Source: Deltaproteobacteria bacterium GWB2_55_19 (GTDB lineage: Bacteria; Desulfobacterota; GWC2-55-46). From it: a stretch of DNA of 64,000 nucleotides. Position numbers and translations under genes: made by a program. The stretch covers positions 42,971 through 106,970 of the forward strand of contig MGPQ01000016.1 in NCBI GenBank assembly GCA_001797465.1, written 5' to 3'. The notes under the pieces were generated by a model. The model had not been told where the DNA came from and did not search any database. It was given only the letters and a program-made list of their open reading frames with translations. Shown one piece after another: positions 42,234 through 51,509 of this stretch. Each line of letters begins with the position of its first letter. The stretch's first letter is position 1.

Positions 42234-43475
42234 ATGGCGTTCAGGCTTGATATAATAAAGGCGTATTCGGTCTCGGAAATTGAGGCGAAGGTGGCGGACG
42301 CCTTGAAGAGGTACTCCGACCTTCTGCCAGGCGACATTTCCGCTAAGATCGTAATAAAGCCCAACATGAACAGCAACATGAACGCGCTTACCGGCAATAC
42401 AACGGACTTAAGACTCGTCGCCGCCGTAATAAAGTTCCTCAAGGGTTGCGGGTACGGGGATATTTCCATCGCCGAGGGGACGAACTCCGGCTTTTACAGG
42501 TCGGGGATAAGCGTGATATCGAGGCTCTCCTTTGACCAGCTCGCGAAGTTCTACGGCGTAAAGGTAATCGACCTCAATTACTCGAAGAAGGTCGAAATAG
42601 GGTTCGAGGACGGCGTAAAGGCGAGTGTCGCGAGAGATTGCGTCGAGGCGGACTTCCTCATAAACATGCCGAAGCTGAAGACCCACTTCGAGGCTGGGAT
42701 GAGCGTGTGCCTTAAAAACCTAATGGGCTGTCTTGTCGGCCAGGAGAACAAGAAGAAGACGCACCTCCACCTCGCCAAAAATATCGTGAACATCAATAAG
42801 AGGGTGAAGCCCGGCCTCCACATAGTAGACGGCCTCATCTCAATGGAAGGGCTCGGGCCGACAAGGGGCACGCCTGTCAGGACAGGGGTCGTACTCATCG
42901 GGACTGACCCTTATCTCATCGACCTCGTATGCGCCCGTCTTGCCGACTTCGACTACAAAAAGGTCCGTACCTTGAAGGCCGCGGAAGCGGCCGGGCTCCT
43001 TACGAAAGACCACCACAGGTTCGCCTCGTCCATAGATCTCTCAGGCGTAAAAAGGAAGTTCAAGGAGCCGGTGGCGAACGCCTTCGCCTCTTTTATCCAC
43101 AGCCCCAAGAGGCAGAAGTATTTTCTCGCGGTGAGGAACACGAAGGTCTTCAGCCATCTGTGCAACACGCGGTTTTTCGGAAACCTCCTCTTCAAGACCG
43201 GCCTCAGGCAGGACAACTTCATAAAGACCGAGATGGAGTTCAAGGGCTTCTCGTTCGATAAGGCCAGGTGCGTCAAAGGTTGCACCAAGTGCGCCGACTA
43301 TTGCCCTGTGAGGCTCAAGCTCCCCGATGTGGTAACGGCAAGGGACAACGGGTGCATAGAGTGCCAGTACTGCTTCCTCGTCTGCCCGTCGGGGGCCATA
43401 GGTTTCAAGGGCTCCATGGGTTTTCTCTCCGAACAGCTACGCCAATACGAAAGGATAACCAAGGAAATCGCATAA
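42234..43475 (+). CDS. DUF362 protein with C-terminal double [4Fe-4S] ferredoxin domain
   Basis: 414 aa from ATG 42234, preferred over ATG 42123 because AAAGGGCAGG lies just upstream and homology-like sequence starts there. The DUF362 part (about 1-250) has KIVIKPNMNSN, AEGTNSG and the marker NMPKLKTHFEAGMSVCLKN, with GLGPTRGTPVRTGVVLIG downstream. The last 75 residues carry CVKGCTKCADYC and CIECQYCFLVCP, two cysteine sets for [4Fe-4S] clusters. DUF362 proteins act in unclear redox roles. Its TAA shares a base with the next ATG, so it is co-translated with a radical SAM enzyme and could be its electron donor (inference). The 224-base gap before it is AT-rich around 42,060-42,125. Confidence 0.82.
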   Translation: MAFRLDIIKAYSVSEIEAKVADALKRYSDLLPGDISAKIVIKPNMNSNMNALTGNTTDLRLVAAVIKFLKGCGYGDISIAEGTNSGFYRSGISVISRLSFDQLAKFYGVKVIDLNYSKKVEIGFEDGVKASVARDCVEADFLINMPKLKTHFEAGMSVCLKNLMGCLVGQENKKKTHLHLAKNIVNINKRVKPGLHIVDGLISMEGLGPTRGTPVRTGVVLIGTDPYLIDLVCARLADFDYKKVRTLKAAEAAGLLTKDHHRFASSIDLSGVKRKFKEPVANAFASFIHSPKRQKYFLAVRNTKVFSHLCNTRFFGNLLFKTGLRQDNFIKTEMEFKGFSFDKARCVKGCTKCADYCPVRLKLPDVVTARDNGCIECQYCFLVCPSGAIGFKGSMGFLSEQLRQYERITKEIA

Positions 43476-44941
43476 TGAAGATATTGTTCCTCAATCCCCC
43501 GTTCTTGAAAAAATTCTCCAGGCCGCAGAGGTCGCCGGCGGTCACGAAGAGCGGCACCCTGTACTTTCCGCTCTGGCTCGCCTCCGCCGCCTCGGTCGTT
43601 ATGGAGAAAGGCTTTGAAATAGACTTTATCGACGCCCCTGCCGACGGGCTCACCATTCAGGACGTGGAAAACCGCGCCCTCGCCTTCGGCCCCGGCCTCA
43701 TCGTCATGGACACGTCGACCCCGTCCATAAATAACGACATCGGTATGGTCGGTCGGCTTAAAGACCTCATGCCCGGCGCGTTTATAATAGCCGTAGGTAC
43801 GCACGTCTCGGCCCTGCCGGATGATGTCATGAAGATGGATGCGAGGCTTGACGCGGTTGCGAGGTTCGAATACGACTTCACCATCCTCGACCTCGCCGAA
43901 ACACTTTCAAAGAACGGGCCGCTCGGCTCTGTAAAGGGCATATGCTGGAGGGACGGCGACAATATCGCGCATAACGAGAGGCGTCCGTTTATCGAGAACC
44001 TCGACGAACTGCCGTTCGTCTCGAAGGTCTACAAGAGGTTTTTAAAGATAGAGAACTACTTCAACCCCAACGCGCTTTTTCCCATGGTGACTATAACGAC
44101 TTCGAGGGGATGCCCGTTCCCGTGCACCTTCTGCGTCTACCCGCAGACGCTCATGGGCAGGGGTTTTAGAAGCAGGTCTGTGGAAAACGTCGTAGACGAG
44201 ATGGAGTACATCATAAAGAACTTCCCCCACGCCAAGTCGATCTTCTTCGAGGACGACACCCTGACTGTGGACAAAAAAAGGCTGAAGGCGCTCTCGGAGC
44301 TTATCAAAAAGAGGGGGGTCAGGATCACGTGGACGGCGAACTCCCGCATCGGCATCGACTACGAGACTATGAAGGCTATAAAGGAAGCCGGGTGCCGCTC
44401 GCTCTGCGTCGGGTTCGAGAGCGGGAGCCAGAAGATACTCGACAGCATGAAGAAGAAGACGAAGCCCGATGAGATGAAGGCCTTTATGCGGGACGCGAGA
44501 AAGGCGGGGCTCCTTATCCACGGCTGTTTCATGGCCGGGCTCCCAGGAGAGACGAAGGAGACTTTAAAAGAGACCCTTGAACTCGCCAAGGACTTAAGCC
44601 CCGATACCGTCCAGTTCTACCCGGTGATGGTCTACCCCGGCACAGAGGCATACGACTGGTACAGCCAGAAGGGGCTCATCCGGTCCACCGACTTCTCGCG
44701 CTGGATAACCCAGGAGGGGCTCCACAATACGGTCATAAGGACCGAGGACCTCTCTGCCGAGGACCTCGTAAGGTTCTGCGATGACGCCAGGAGGGAATTT
44801 TATCTGAGGCCAGGCTACATCCTGTATAAGCTCAAACAGCTCATTACTTCGCCGAGCGATATAAGGAGGACGGTCAAGGCCGCGAGGACCTTCTTCAAGT
44901 ACCTCCTCAAGGGATCGGACATAAAAAAGGCGAGCGCGTAA
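43475..44941 (+). CDS. Cobalamin-type radical SAM protein
   Basis: 488 aa from ATG 43475; the longer in-frame opening from 43268 is the out-of-frame shadow of the previous gene. N-terminal B12-binding-like domain (about 1-150) with FLNPPF and LIVMDTSTPS; radical SAM motif CPFPCTFC at 213-220 and further CFMAGLPGETKET near 351. The overall layout is that of B12-dependent methylases/cyclases of the BchE/hopanoid-type group. Coupled to the DUF362-ferredoxin gene. Methylation of a sugar carbon or lipid is possible; substrate unknown. Confidence 0.88.
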   Translation: MKILFLNPPFLKKFSRPQRSPAVTKSGTLYFPLWLASAASVVMEKGFEIDFIDAPADGLTIQDVENRALAFGPGLIVMDTSTPSINNDIGMVGRLKDLMPGAFIIAVGTHVSALPDDVMKMDARLDAVARFEYDFTILDLAETLSKNGPLGSVKGICWRDGDNIAHNERRPFIENLDELPFVSKVYKRFLKIENYFNPNALFPMVTITTSRGCPFPCTFCVYPQTLMGRGFRSRSVENVVDEMEYIIKNFPHAKSIFFEDDTLTVDKKRLKALSELIKKRGVRITWTANSRIGIDYETMKAIKEAGCRSLCVGFESGSQKILDSMKKKTKPDEMKAFMRDARKAGLLIHGCFMAGLPGETKETLKETLELAKDLSPDTVQFYPVMVYPGTEAYDWYSQKGLIRSTDFSRWITQEGLHNTVIRTEDLSAEDLVRFCDDARREFYLRPGYILYKLKQLITSPSDIRRTVKAARTFFKYLLKGSDIKKASA

Positions 44942-44943
44942 AA

Positions 44944-45912
44944 ATGCTTCCCCGCGTCTCCGTAATAGTCCCAGCCTATAATTCGGAGAATACCATCGGG
45001 AGGTGCCTGTCCGCGATAGAGGCCCAGGACTATCCGTTGCGTCTTTTTGAGGTGATAGTCGTCGACGACGGGTCGAGAGACTCTACCGCCGAAGTGATAA
45101 AACAGCACGGCGTAAAATACCTCTGGCAGACGAACAAGGGGCCTGCGACCGCACGGAATAAGGGTGTAGAGCAGGCCACAGGCGAGATAATACTCTTTAC
45201 CGACGCCGACTGCGTCCCTGAGAAGAACTGGATAAGGGAGATGGCGAGGCCCTTTGACGATAAAGACGTCGCGGCGGTCAAGGGCGCGTACAGGACGGGA
45301 CAAAAGGAAATAGTCGCGCGGTTCTGCCAGATAGAGTTCGAGGAAAGGTTCGAGATGTTGAGGAGGGCCTCCTCCATCGACATGATAGACACCTACTCCG
45401 CCGGTTTCAGGAAGGACATCTTCGACAAGATGGGCGGGTTTGACACGAGCTTCCCGGCCGCCAACAACGAGGACACCGAGCTCTCATACAGGATGTCGGC
45501 CAAGGGCTTTAAGATGGCATTCAACCCCAACGCCGTTGTGAGCCATCTTAACCACCCGGCCTCAATAAAGAGGTACGCGAGGATAAAGTTCTGGCGCGGC
45601 TACTGGCGGATGGTCGTCTACAAAAAATTTCCGGACAAGATGCTCAAGGACACCTACACGCCGCAGACGCTCAAATTCCAGACCCTCCTTTCCCTGCTTG
45701 CGGCGCTCTCGCTCCCTCTCTCTTTGTTTATAAGGCCCTGGGGCGGGATTTTGTTAACAGCCGCTCTGGCCCTCTTTTTCCTGACTACCCTCCCGTTCCT
45801 CAAGATTGCGCTTTTTAAGGACCCGCTTGTAGCGCCCTTTGCCCCGGCGCTGTTGTTTCTGCGCGCCGTGTCTATCGGCACAGGAGCGCTCTGGGGGACC
45901 ATCAGGAGATAG
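44944..45912 (+). CDS. Membrane-associated glycosyltransferase family 2
   Basis: 322 aa GT-A enzyme. VSVIVPAYNSENTIGRCL start, EVIVVDDGSRDST, GPATARNKGVEQA and the metal site FTDADCVPEKNW near 91-102; catalytic ED-type region NNEDTELSYRMSAKG near 176-190. The C-terminus (about 240-320) has two to three hydrophobic segments, probably anchoring it. It starts two bases after the radical SAM stop and is followed within three bases by the molybdopterin oxidoreductase, so these belong to one operon. Sugar unknown. Confidence 0.87.
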   Translation: MLPRVSVIVPAYNSENTIGRCLSAIEAQDYPLRLFEVIVVDDGSRDSTAEVIKQHGVKYLWQTNKGPATARNKGVEQATGEIILFTDADCVPEKNWIREMARPFDDKDVAAVKGAYRTGQKEIVARFCQIEFEERFEMLRRASSIDMIDTYSAGFRKDIFDKMGGFDTSFPAANNEDTELSYRMSAKGFKMAFNPNAVVSHLNHPASIKRYARIKFWRGYWRMVVYKKFPDKMLKDTYTPQTLKFQTLLSLLAALSLPLSLFIRPWGGILLTAALALFFLTTLPFLKIALFKDPLVAPFAPALLFLRAVSIGTGALWGTIRR

Positions 45913-45915
45913 GAT

Positions 45916-48030
45916 ATGAACGACGGCATCTCGATTATAAAGAGCGTATGCAGGGTCTGCCACGGCGGTTGCGGAGTGCTCGTCCATGTGAAGGACGGCA
46001 AGGTCGTCAAGGTCAAGGGCGATCCGGCGTCTCCAATGAACCAGGGCTGGATGTGCCCCAAGGGCGTCTTCTCTCCTGACATCGCGAACCACCCTGAGAG
46101 GCTCCAATCTCCCTTGAGGAGAAAGGGCGAGAGGGGCTCCGGAGAATGGGAACGCATATCGTGGGAAGAGGCGCTCTCCGAGATTGCGGCAAAGGTCGGC
46201 GCGATAAGAAATGAGACAGGGCCGGAATCCGTCGCGCTCGGTCAGGGCACCGGCAGGCACCACTACATGCATGTAGTCAGGTTCGCAAACCAGCTCGGCA
46301 CGCCGAACTGGTACGAGCCGGGGCTCGCGCAGTGCTTCATACCGAGGATAACCGTAAGCAACCTCACTTACGGCGGGTTCGTAGTCGGCGATTATTACGG
46401 CGAGGTCGCGCCCAAGTGCATATTATTCTGGGCGCACAACCCGCTTATAACCGGCCCCGACGGAGAGCTCGCGCCGTCTGTCAAGAGGGCGCTCGACAAA
46501 GGTTGCGTATCGATTGCGATCGACCCCCGTAGGAGCGAGACGGCGAAGAGGTGCGGCCAGTGGCTCGCGATTCGCCCTGGCACGGACGCGGCGCTCGCGC
46601 TGGCCATGATAAACACAATCATCAACGAAGGGCTCCATGACAAAGAGTTCGTCGAGAAATGGACCGTCGGGTTCGAGGAATTAAAAAAACACGTCGAGCC
46701 TTTCACGCCCGCGTGGGCGGAACCGATTACGACCATCCCCGCCGGCTCCATAATGGAGGCCGCGCGCGCATACGCGACGAACAAGCCGGCGATACTTGAA
46801 TGGGGGCTCGGGTTGGAGCAGAACTTCAATTCGCTCCAGACCGTAAGGGCGGTAGCGTTGCTCCGCGCCATAACAGGGAATATCGACGTACCAGGCGGCG
46901 ACATACTCGGGATGAACATCATAAGGAGCTACCCTACCTTAAAGGACAAGCTCCCCGAGGGGATGGGGAAGAAGCGGCTTGGGGCAGACGAGTTCAAGCT
47001 TTTAGGAGGCTGGCGGGCCTTCATGCCCTCAGCCCATATACCCGCGCTCTTTACCGCCATGAGGACAGGCGACCCGTACAGGGTAAGGGCGCTTCTCATA
47101 TTCGGTAACAACCCGCTTGCCACAGTCGCAAACTCGAAAGAGGTCTATGAATCTCTAAAGGCACTCGACCTCCTTGTGGTAACGGATTTATTCATGACGC
47201 CTACGGCCGCTATCGCCGACTATGTCCTCCCGGCCGCGTTCTGGACAGAGATCAAACAGGTAATCGGCTATCCGCTCGTCGTCGAGAACATGGTCATGGC
47301 GCAGGCCGCGATAACGCAGACCGGCGAGTGCAGGCAGGACGAGTGGATAATGGACGAGCTCGCGAAGAAGCTGGAGTTGCCCGGCGCGGGCGATGGGCTC
47401 GATGAGGTCATGGATTATCAATTGGAGCCCTTGGGCATAAAATACGCGGACCTTGTAAAGACGGTCTGCGCCCACCCGAAGCATGAGTACAGGAGGTTCG
47501 AGAAGTCCGGCTTCAGGACGCCTTCGAGGAAGGTCGAGCTCTTCTGCAAGACTCTTGAGCGGATGGGATACGACGGCCTGCCGACATTCAAGGAGCCTCC
47601 TGAGGGCCCGGTTTCCGCGCCGGTCCTCGCCGAAGAGTTCCCGTACATATTGATAACAGGCGCGAGGCGTCTTGAGTTCTTTCACAGCGAACACAGGCAG
47701 GTCCGGGCACTGCGCGAATTGAAGCCCGACCCGGAAGCGGAGATGCACACCATAGTCGCCCGCTCTCTCGGCATATCAAACGGCGACTGGGTCAAAGTAT
47801 CGTCCCCGCGCGGCGCGATAAGGATGAGGGCGCGCGTTACGGACGATATACACACGCGCGTAGTGAGTGTCGAGCACGGGTGGTGGTTTCCTGAGAAACC
47901 CGGCCCCGAGTTCGGCGTATTCGAGTCGAACGCCAATGTGCTTACGAACAACAAGCCGCCGTACGACCCCGCATTCGGCTCTTATCAATTAAGGGGCTTA
48001 CTCTGCAAGGTGGAAAAGGAGAATAGTTGA
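45916..48030 (+). CDS. Molybdopterin-dependent oxidoreductase (DMSO reductase superfamily), cytoplasmic
   Basis: 704 aa catalytic subunit binding bis-MGD and one [4Fe-4S] cluster: Cys 12, 15, 19 and 47 (C-x2-C-x3-C-x27-C). Cys 140 in AQCFIPR stands where the Mo-ligating residue lies in this superfamily. GWMCPKG, the FWAHNPLITGPDGE and IDPRRSETAKRC stretches and the C-terminal MGD-binding part (about 560-700, with LITGARRLEFFHSEHRQ, cut as LITGARRLEF and FHSEHRQ) are typical. There is no Tat signal, so it is probably cytoplasmic, and no partner Fe-S or membrane subunit is adjacent. Its placement between a GT2 and a phosphatase-superfamily gene is odd. Substrate unknown; formate dehydrogenase and thiosulfate-reductase relatives exist. 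Confidence 0.85.
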   Translation: MNDGISIIKSVCRVCHGGCGVLVHVKDGKVVKVKGDPASPMNQGWMCPKGVFSPDIANHPERLQSPLRRKGERGSGEWERISWEEALSEIAAKVGAIRNETGPESVALGQGTGRHHYMHVVRFANQLGTPNWYEPGLAQCFIPRITVSNLTYGGFVVGDYYGEVAPKCILFWAHNPLITGPDGELAPSVKRALDKGCVSIAIDPRRSETAKRCGQWLAIRPGTDAALALAMINTIINEGLHDKEFVEKWTVGFEELKKHVEPFTPAWAEPITTIPAGSIMEAARAYATNKPAILEWGLGLEQNFNSLQTVRAVALLRAITGNIDVPGGDILGMNIIRSYPTLKDKLPEGMGKKRLGADEFKLLGGWRAFMPSAHIPALFTAMRTGDPYRVRALLIFGNNPLATVANSKEVYESLKALDLLVVTDLFMTPTAAIADYVLPAAFWTEIKQVIGYPLVVENMVMAQAAITQTGECRQDEWIMDELAKKLELPGAGDGLDEVMDYQLEPLGIKYADLVKTVCAHPKHEYRRFEKSGFRTPSRKVELFCKTLERMGYDGLPTFKEPPEGPVSAPVLAEEFPYILITGARRLEFFHSEHRQVRALRELKPDPEAEMHTIVARSLGISNGDWVKVSSPRGAIRMRARVTDDIHTRVVSVEHGWWFPEKPGPEFGVFESNANVLTNNKPPYDPAFGSYQLRGLLCKVEKENS

Positions 48031-48032
48031 CG

Positions 48033-49379
48033 ATGGATTTATCTAAAAAGGTGTTCGTCCTCGGCATAGACGGCGCGCCAGAGACGCTCCTTGCTGAGTA
48101 TGTGGAGCAGGGAGTCATGCCGAACCTCAAGAATATACTCTCCGGAGGCTACGACCTCGTACAGATGGACGCGTCCATCCCGGACGTCTCATCGACCTCG
48201 TGGGCCTCGTTCATGACCGGCGTCAACCCCGGAGAGCACGGCATCTACGGCTTTATGGAGCTCCTCCCGAATACGTACAGGCTGACATTCCCTAATTACG
48301 CCTCTGTCAAGGCCCCTGCGTTATGGGACATCATAGGCGGGACATCGGGTATAAAGGCCTCAACACTTGCTGACAAATTCAAAGGTCGCGTGCCGAATAA
48401 CCTTCGCTCTATCGTCATCAACATGCCGGAGACATTCCCGGCCCCGGCCCTGAACGGCGTCCTTACATCCGGGTTCGTCTGCCCGGACCTCAAGAAAGGC
48501 ACCTATCCGGAATCCGCCTATGAGTACCTCCGCTCAATAAACTATATTATGGATATCGAGGCCTCTAACGCTTCAGATAAGCCCGACGCCTTCTTCGACG
48601 AAGCCCTGCTCGCGCTCAACAAGAGGGCAGAGGCCTTCCTGCACTTCATGGACAATGAAAGGTGGGACCTCTTCATAGGAGTCGTCACCGAGACCGACAG
48701 GCTCCACCACTTCTTCTTCGACGCGGCAAGGGACAAGACCCACAAATACCACGAGAGATTCGTCTTTTTTTACACGAGAATGGATGATATAATCGGAAGG
48801 GTTTTTGAGAGGTTCATGGCCTCAACCAACGGACGCGGCTTGTTTATGACCATGTCGGACCACGGTTTCGCGCCGATAAGGAAAGAGGTCTACCTCAACA
48901 GGCTCTTTGTCGAGAAGGGCCTGCTTACGCTTGACCCCGCTCGCGAGTACTTCGAGCAGATAGGAGCTGGCTCCAAGGCCTTTGTCATGGACCCCGGCAG
49001 GATCTACATTAACTTCGAAGGCAGATACCCGGGCGGCGCTGTCTCGGCGAGGGACAGGTCCTCTGTTGTAAACGAGATAAAATCAATCCTTATCGATCTT
49101 AAGGACAGCGATGGAAACGCCGTAATAAATAGGGTCTACGATGGGACGGAGTTATATTCCGGGGATGAATCCGCCCGCTCACCCGACCTCGTAGCCGTTG
49201 GCAACGACGGTTTTGACATAAAGGGCAACATAAAAAAGCCGCAGGCCTTTGGGACCTCGCACTTCAGGGGCATGCACACGAGGCATGACGCGCACTGCGT
49301 CATGCCCTCCGGTACAGCGCCCCTTGGACGACTGCACATAGAAAACATCGCGTCCATCATACTCGAGAGGTTTATTTAA
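48033..49379 (+). CDS. Alkaline-phosphatase-superfamily phosphodiesterase/pyrophosphatase-like protein
   Basis: Type I phosphodiesterase/nucleotide pyrophosphatase family (448 aa). FVLGIDGAP with metal Asp 13, the nucleophile region PDVSSTSWASFMTGVNPGEHG at about 50-70 (given as PDVSSTSWASF then MTGVNPGEHG), and the second metal set in MSDHGFAPIRKEV and near FRGMHTRHDAH. No signal peptide, so cytoplasmic. A TTG at 48027 overlapping the upstream stop is an alternative start; GGAG is 5 bases from that TTG and 11 from ATG 48033. It lies directly upstream of cysD/cysN-like genes, suggesting a job with sulfated or phosphorylated sugar intermediates (inference). Confidence 0.8.
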   Translation: MDLSKKVFVLGIDGAPETLLAEYVEQGVMPNLKNILSGGYDLVQMDASIPDVSSTSWASFMTGVNPGEHGIYGFMELLPNTYRLTFPNYASVKAPALWDIIGGTSGIKASTLADKFKGRVPNNLRSIVINMPETFPAPALNGVLTSGFVCPDLKKGTYPESAYEYLRSINYIMDIEASNASDKPDAFFDEALLALNKRAEAFLHFMDNERWDLFIGVVTETDRLHHFFFDAARDKTHKYHERFVFFYTRMDDIIGRVFERFMASTNGRGLFMTMSDHGFAPIRKEVYLNRLFVEKGLLTLDPAREYFEQIGAGSKAFVMDPGRIYINFEGRYPGGAVSARDRSSVVNEIKSILIDLKDSDGNAVINRVYDGTELYSGDESARSPDLVAVGNDGFDIKGNIKKPQAFGTSHFRGMHTRHDAHCVMPSGTAPLGRLHIENIASIILERFI

Positions 49380-49389
49380 GGAGAGACTC

Positions 49390-50193
49390 ATGGACCATCT
49401 TACCGCTCTTGAGAACAAATCGATATTCATCATACGGGAGGCGTACTTCAGGTTCCGGAACATCGCCATGCTATGGTCCGTGGGCAAGGACTCGACGACA
49501 CTCCTCTGGCTTGTCAGAAAGGCCTTCTTCGGGGAGGTCCCTTTCCCGATAATACACATCGACACGACGTATAAGTTCCCTGAGATGTACAGGTTCAGGG
49601 ATGAGTACGCGAAGAAGTGGGGCTTAAACCTCATCGTCGGCAGGAACGAAGGGCAGGTAGAGGCTGGCATGGGGCCGGGCAAGGGAACGAAGCTCGACTG
49701 CTGTAACGAGTTGAAGACGAATGCCCTGAAGCAGATAATCGAGAAGAACGGCTTTAAGGCGCTCCTGCTCGGCATAAGGCGCGACGAACACGGGATAAGG
49801 GCGAAGGAGAGGGTCTTTTCCCCGAGGGACGAGAACTTCAAGTGGGACTACGAGAACCAGCCGGCGGAGCTATGGGACCAGTACAAGTCCACCGCCGCCG
49901 AGGACAACCACTTCAGGGTCCACCCGATCCTCCACATGACCGAGCTCGACATCTGGAAGTACATGAAGAGGGAGAAGATCCCTTTGACGGAGCTGTACTT
50001 GAGCAAGAACGGCAAGAGATACCGCTCCATCGGGTGCGCGCCGTGTTGCAGTCCGATAGAGTCCACCGCGTCGAATGTGGATGAGATAATAGCCGAGCTT
50101 GAGTCCACGCACACCTCCGAGCGCGCCGGAAGGGCGCAGGACAAGGAAGACGCGTACACCATGCAGAAGCTAAGGTCTTTAGGATACATGTAA
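49390..50193 (+). CDS. cysD: Sulfate adenylyltransferase subunit 2 (CysD-like)
   Basis: PP-loop ATP pyrophosphatase that forms APS from ATP and sulfate with CysN (267 aa, slightly shorter than typical CysD, about 300). The PP-loop reads LWSVGKDSTTLLWL with SVGKDS at 30-35; HIDTTYKFPEMYRFRDEY is a CysD hallmark; the C-terminus has GCAPCCSPIEST. An AAGGAG site precedes ATG 49390. Close relatives include PAPS reductases, but the paired CysN favours ATP sulfurylase. No reductase genes accompany it, so the APS may serve sulfation of the surface glycan rather than sulfur assimilation (inference). Confidence 0.87.
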   Translation: MDHLTALENKSIFIIREAYFRFRNIAMLWSVGKDSTTLLWLVRKAFFGEVPFPIIHIDTTYKFPEMYRFRDEYAKKWGLNLIVGRNEGQVEAGMGPGKGTKLDCCNELKTNALKQIIEKNGFKALLLGIRRDEHGIRAKERVFSPRDENFKWDYENQPAELWDQYKSTAAEDNHFRVHPILHMTELDIWKYMKREKIPLTELYLSKNGKRYRSIGCAPCCSPIESTASNVDEIIAELESTHTSERAGRAQDKEDAYTMQKLRSLGYM

Positions 50194-50202
50194 GGGGGAG
50201 TT

Positions 50203-51423
50203 ATGGAAGAAAGGGCATTGCATATAGTCATCGTCGGCTCGGTCGACCACGGAAAGTCTACCCTCATAGGCAGGCTCTTCTTTGATTCCGGGTCTCTGCC
50301 GCCCGAGAAGCTCGCAGAGATCAAAAGGGTATGTGAGGAGCTTGGCAGGCCGCTTGAGTTCGCCTACGTCATGGACAACCTCGAGGAGGAGAGGACGAGG
50401 GGCATTACGATCGACATCGCGCACACCTTCTTCACCACACCCAAGAGGAAGTACGTGATAATCGACGCCCCTGGGCACAAGGAGTTCTTGAAGAACATGA
50501 TCAGCGGCTCGTCGCAGGCAGAGGCCGCGATACTCCTCGTGGAGATAACGAGAGGCATCCAGGAGCAGACGCTACGCCACTGCTATATACTGAGCCTGCT
50601 CGGCATAAAGCAGGTCGCTGTTACGGTCAACAAGATGGACCTCGTCGGGTATTCTGAGGCCGCCTTCCTCGACCTCAAAAAGCGGATAGAAGAGGTAACA
50701 ATGAAGTACGGGATAACGCCTTCGTACATAATCCCAATATCGGCCATGGAAGGGGAGAACGTGGCCAAGGCGAGCGAAAAGCTTTCCTGGTACAAGGGGC
50801 CGACGGTCCTTGAAGCGCTCGACAACTTCGAGGAGATGAAGATAGAGGAGAAGGGCGCGAGGTTCCCTGTACAGGACACCTATGAGATAAGCGGGCAGAA
50901 GATAGTCGCGGGCCGCATAGAGGCCGGCAGATTGAGAGAAGGCCAGGAGCTATGGGTCCTCCCCGGAAAGACGAAAGCGAAGGTAGCGAGCATAAAGAAG
51001 TATCTGGAGCCTGACCTTAAAGAGGCGCAAACAGGCGAGTGCGTCGGGCTCATCCTCGAAGGCGTGGACGTAAAAAGAGGGGACATACTTTCTGAGACCC
51101 TCTCACCTACGATCACGAGAACGGTCCACGCGAACATCTTCTGGATGATAGACAAGGACTATAAGCTCGGGATCCCGCTCACCTTCAAGTGCGCGACACA
51201 GGAGGCGCGGGGGAAGATAGAGAGGATCAGAAGGAGTTTCGACCCGGCCTCAGAGAAGGAGGCCGTGACCGACGCGGTGAGCATCAGCCAGGCCGAGGTG
51301 GCCGAAGTCGACATAACCTTGAGCGCGGAAGTGGCGATAGAGAGGTTCTCGGATATCCCTGAGCTCGGCAGGTTCGTCCTCGAGCATGACGGACGCCCTG
51401 TGGCCGGAGGGATAATCATTTAA
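50203..51423 (+). CDS. cysN: Sulfate adenylyltransferase subunit 1, GTPase (CysN-like)
   Basis: EF-Tu-like GTPase that drives ATP sulfurylase (406 aa). G1 GSVDHGKST at 12-20, G2/switch ERTRGITIDIAHTFF, G3 DAPGHKEF, G4 NKMD; beta-barrel domains occupy about 225-400. It has no C-terminal APS kinase domain (CysNC fusions are about 640 aa), and no separate cysC is in the window, so PAPS would need a kinase encoded elsewhere. It starts nine bases after cysD. Last gene of this run; the next gene has its own promoter. Confidence 0.9.
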   Translation: MEERALHIVIVGSVDHGKSTLIGRLFFDSGSLPPEKLAEIKRVCEELGRPLEFAYVMDNLEEERTRGITIDIAHTFFTTPKRKYVIIDAPGHKEFLKNMISGSSQAEAAILLVEITRGIQEQTLRHCYILSLLGIKQVAVTVNKMDLVGYSEAAFLDLKKRIEEVTMKYGITPSYIIPISAMEGENVAKASEKLSWYKGPTVLEALDNFEEMKIEEKGARFPVQDTYEISGQKIVAGRIEAGRLREGQELWVLPGKTKAKVASIKKYLEPDLKEAQTGECVGLILEGVDVKRGDILSETLSPTITRTVHANIFWMIDKDYKLGIPLTFKCATQEARGKIERIRRSFDPASEKEAVTDAVSISQAEVAEVDITLSAEVAIERFSDIPELGRFVLEHDGRPVAGGIII

Positions 51424-51472
51424 GGCAGGCGCCTTGAACCGGAGGCACGCGCTCAAGCGCGCCTTATTGGCC

Positions 51473-51501
51473 TTGTAAGACGCGGGTCAAAACAGTATAA
51501 T
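51473..51501 (+). promoter_or_regulatory. Housekeeping promoter for the PHP gene
   Basis: TTGTAA at 51473-51478, a 17-base spacer and a perfect TATAAT at 51496-51501. The initiation point would fall at about 51508, almost on the ATG of the next gene (51510). Confidence 0.7.
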
Positions 51502-51509
51502 CCTCTCCC

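Noticed and set aside
43268..43474. N-terminal extension of the fourth radical SAM protein
   Set aside because: It lies within the ferredoxin-coding part of the previous gene in another frame; the B12-domain strand begins at ATG 43475.
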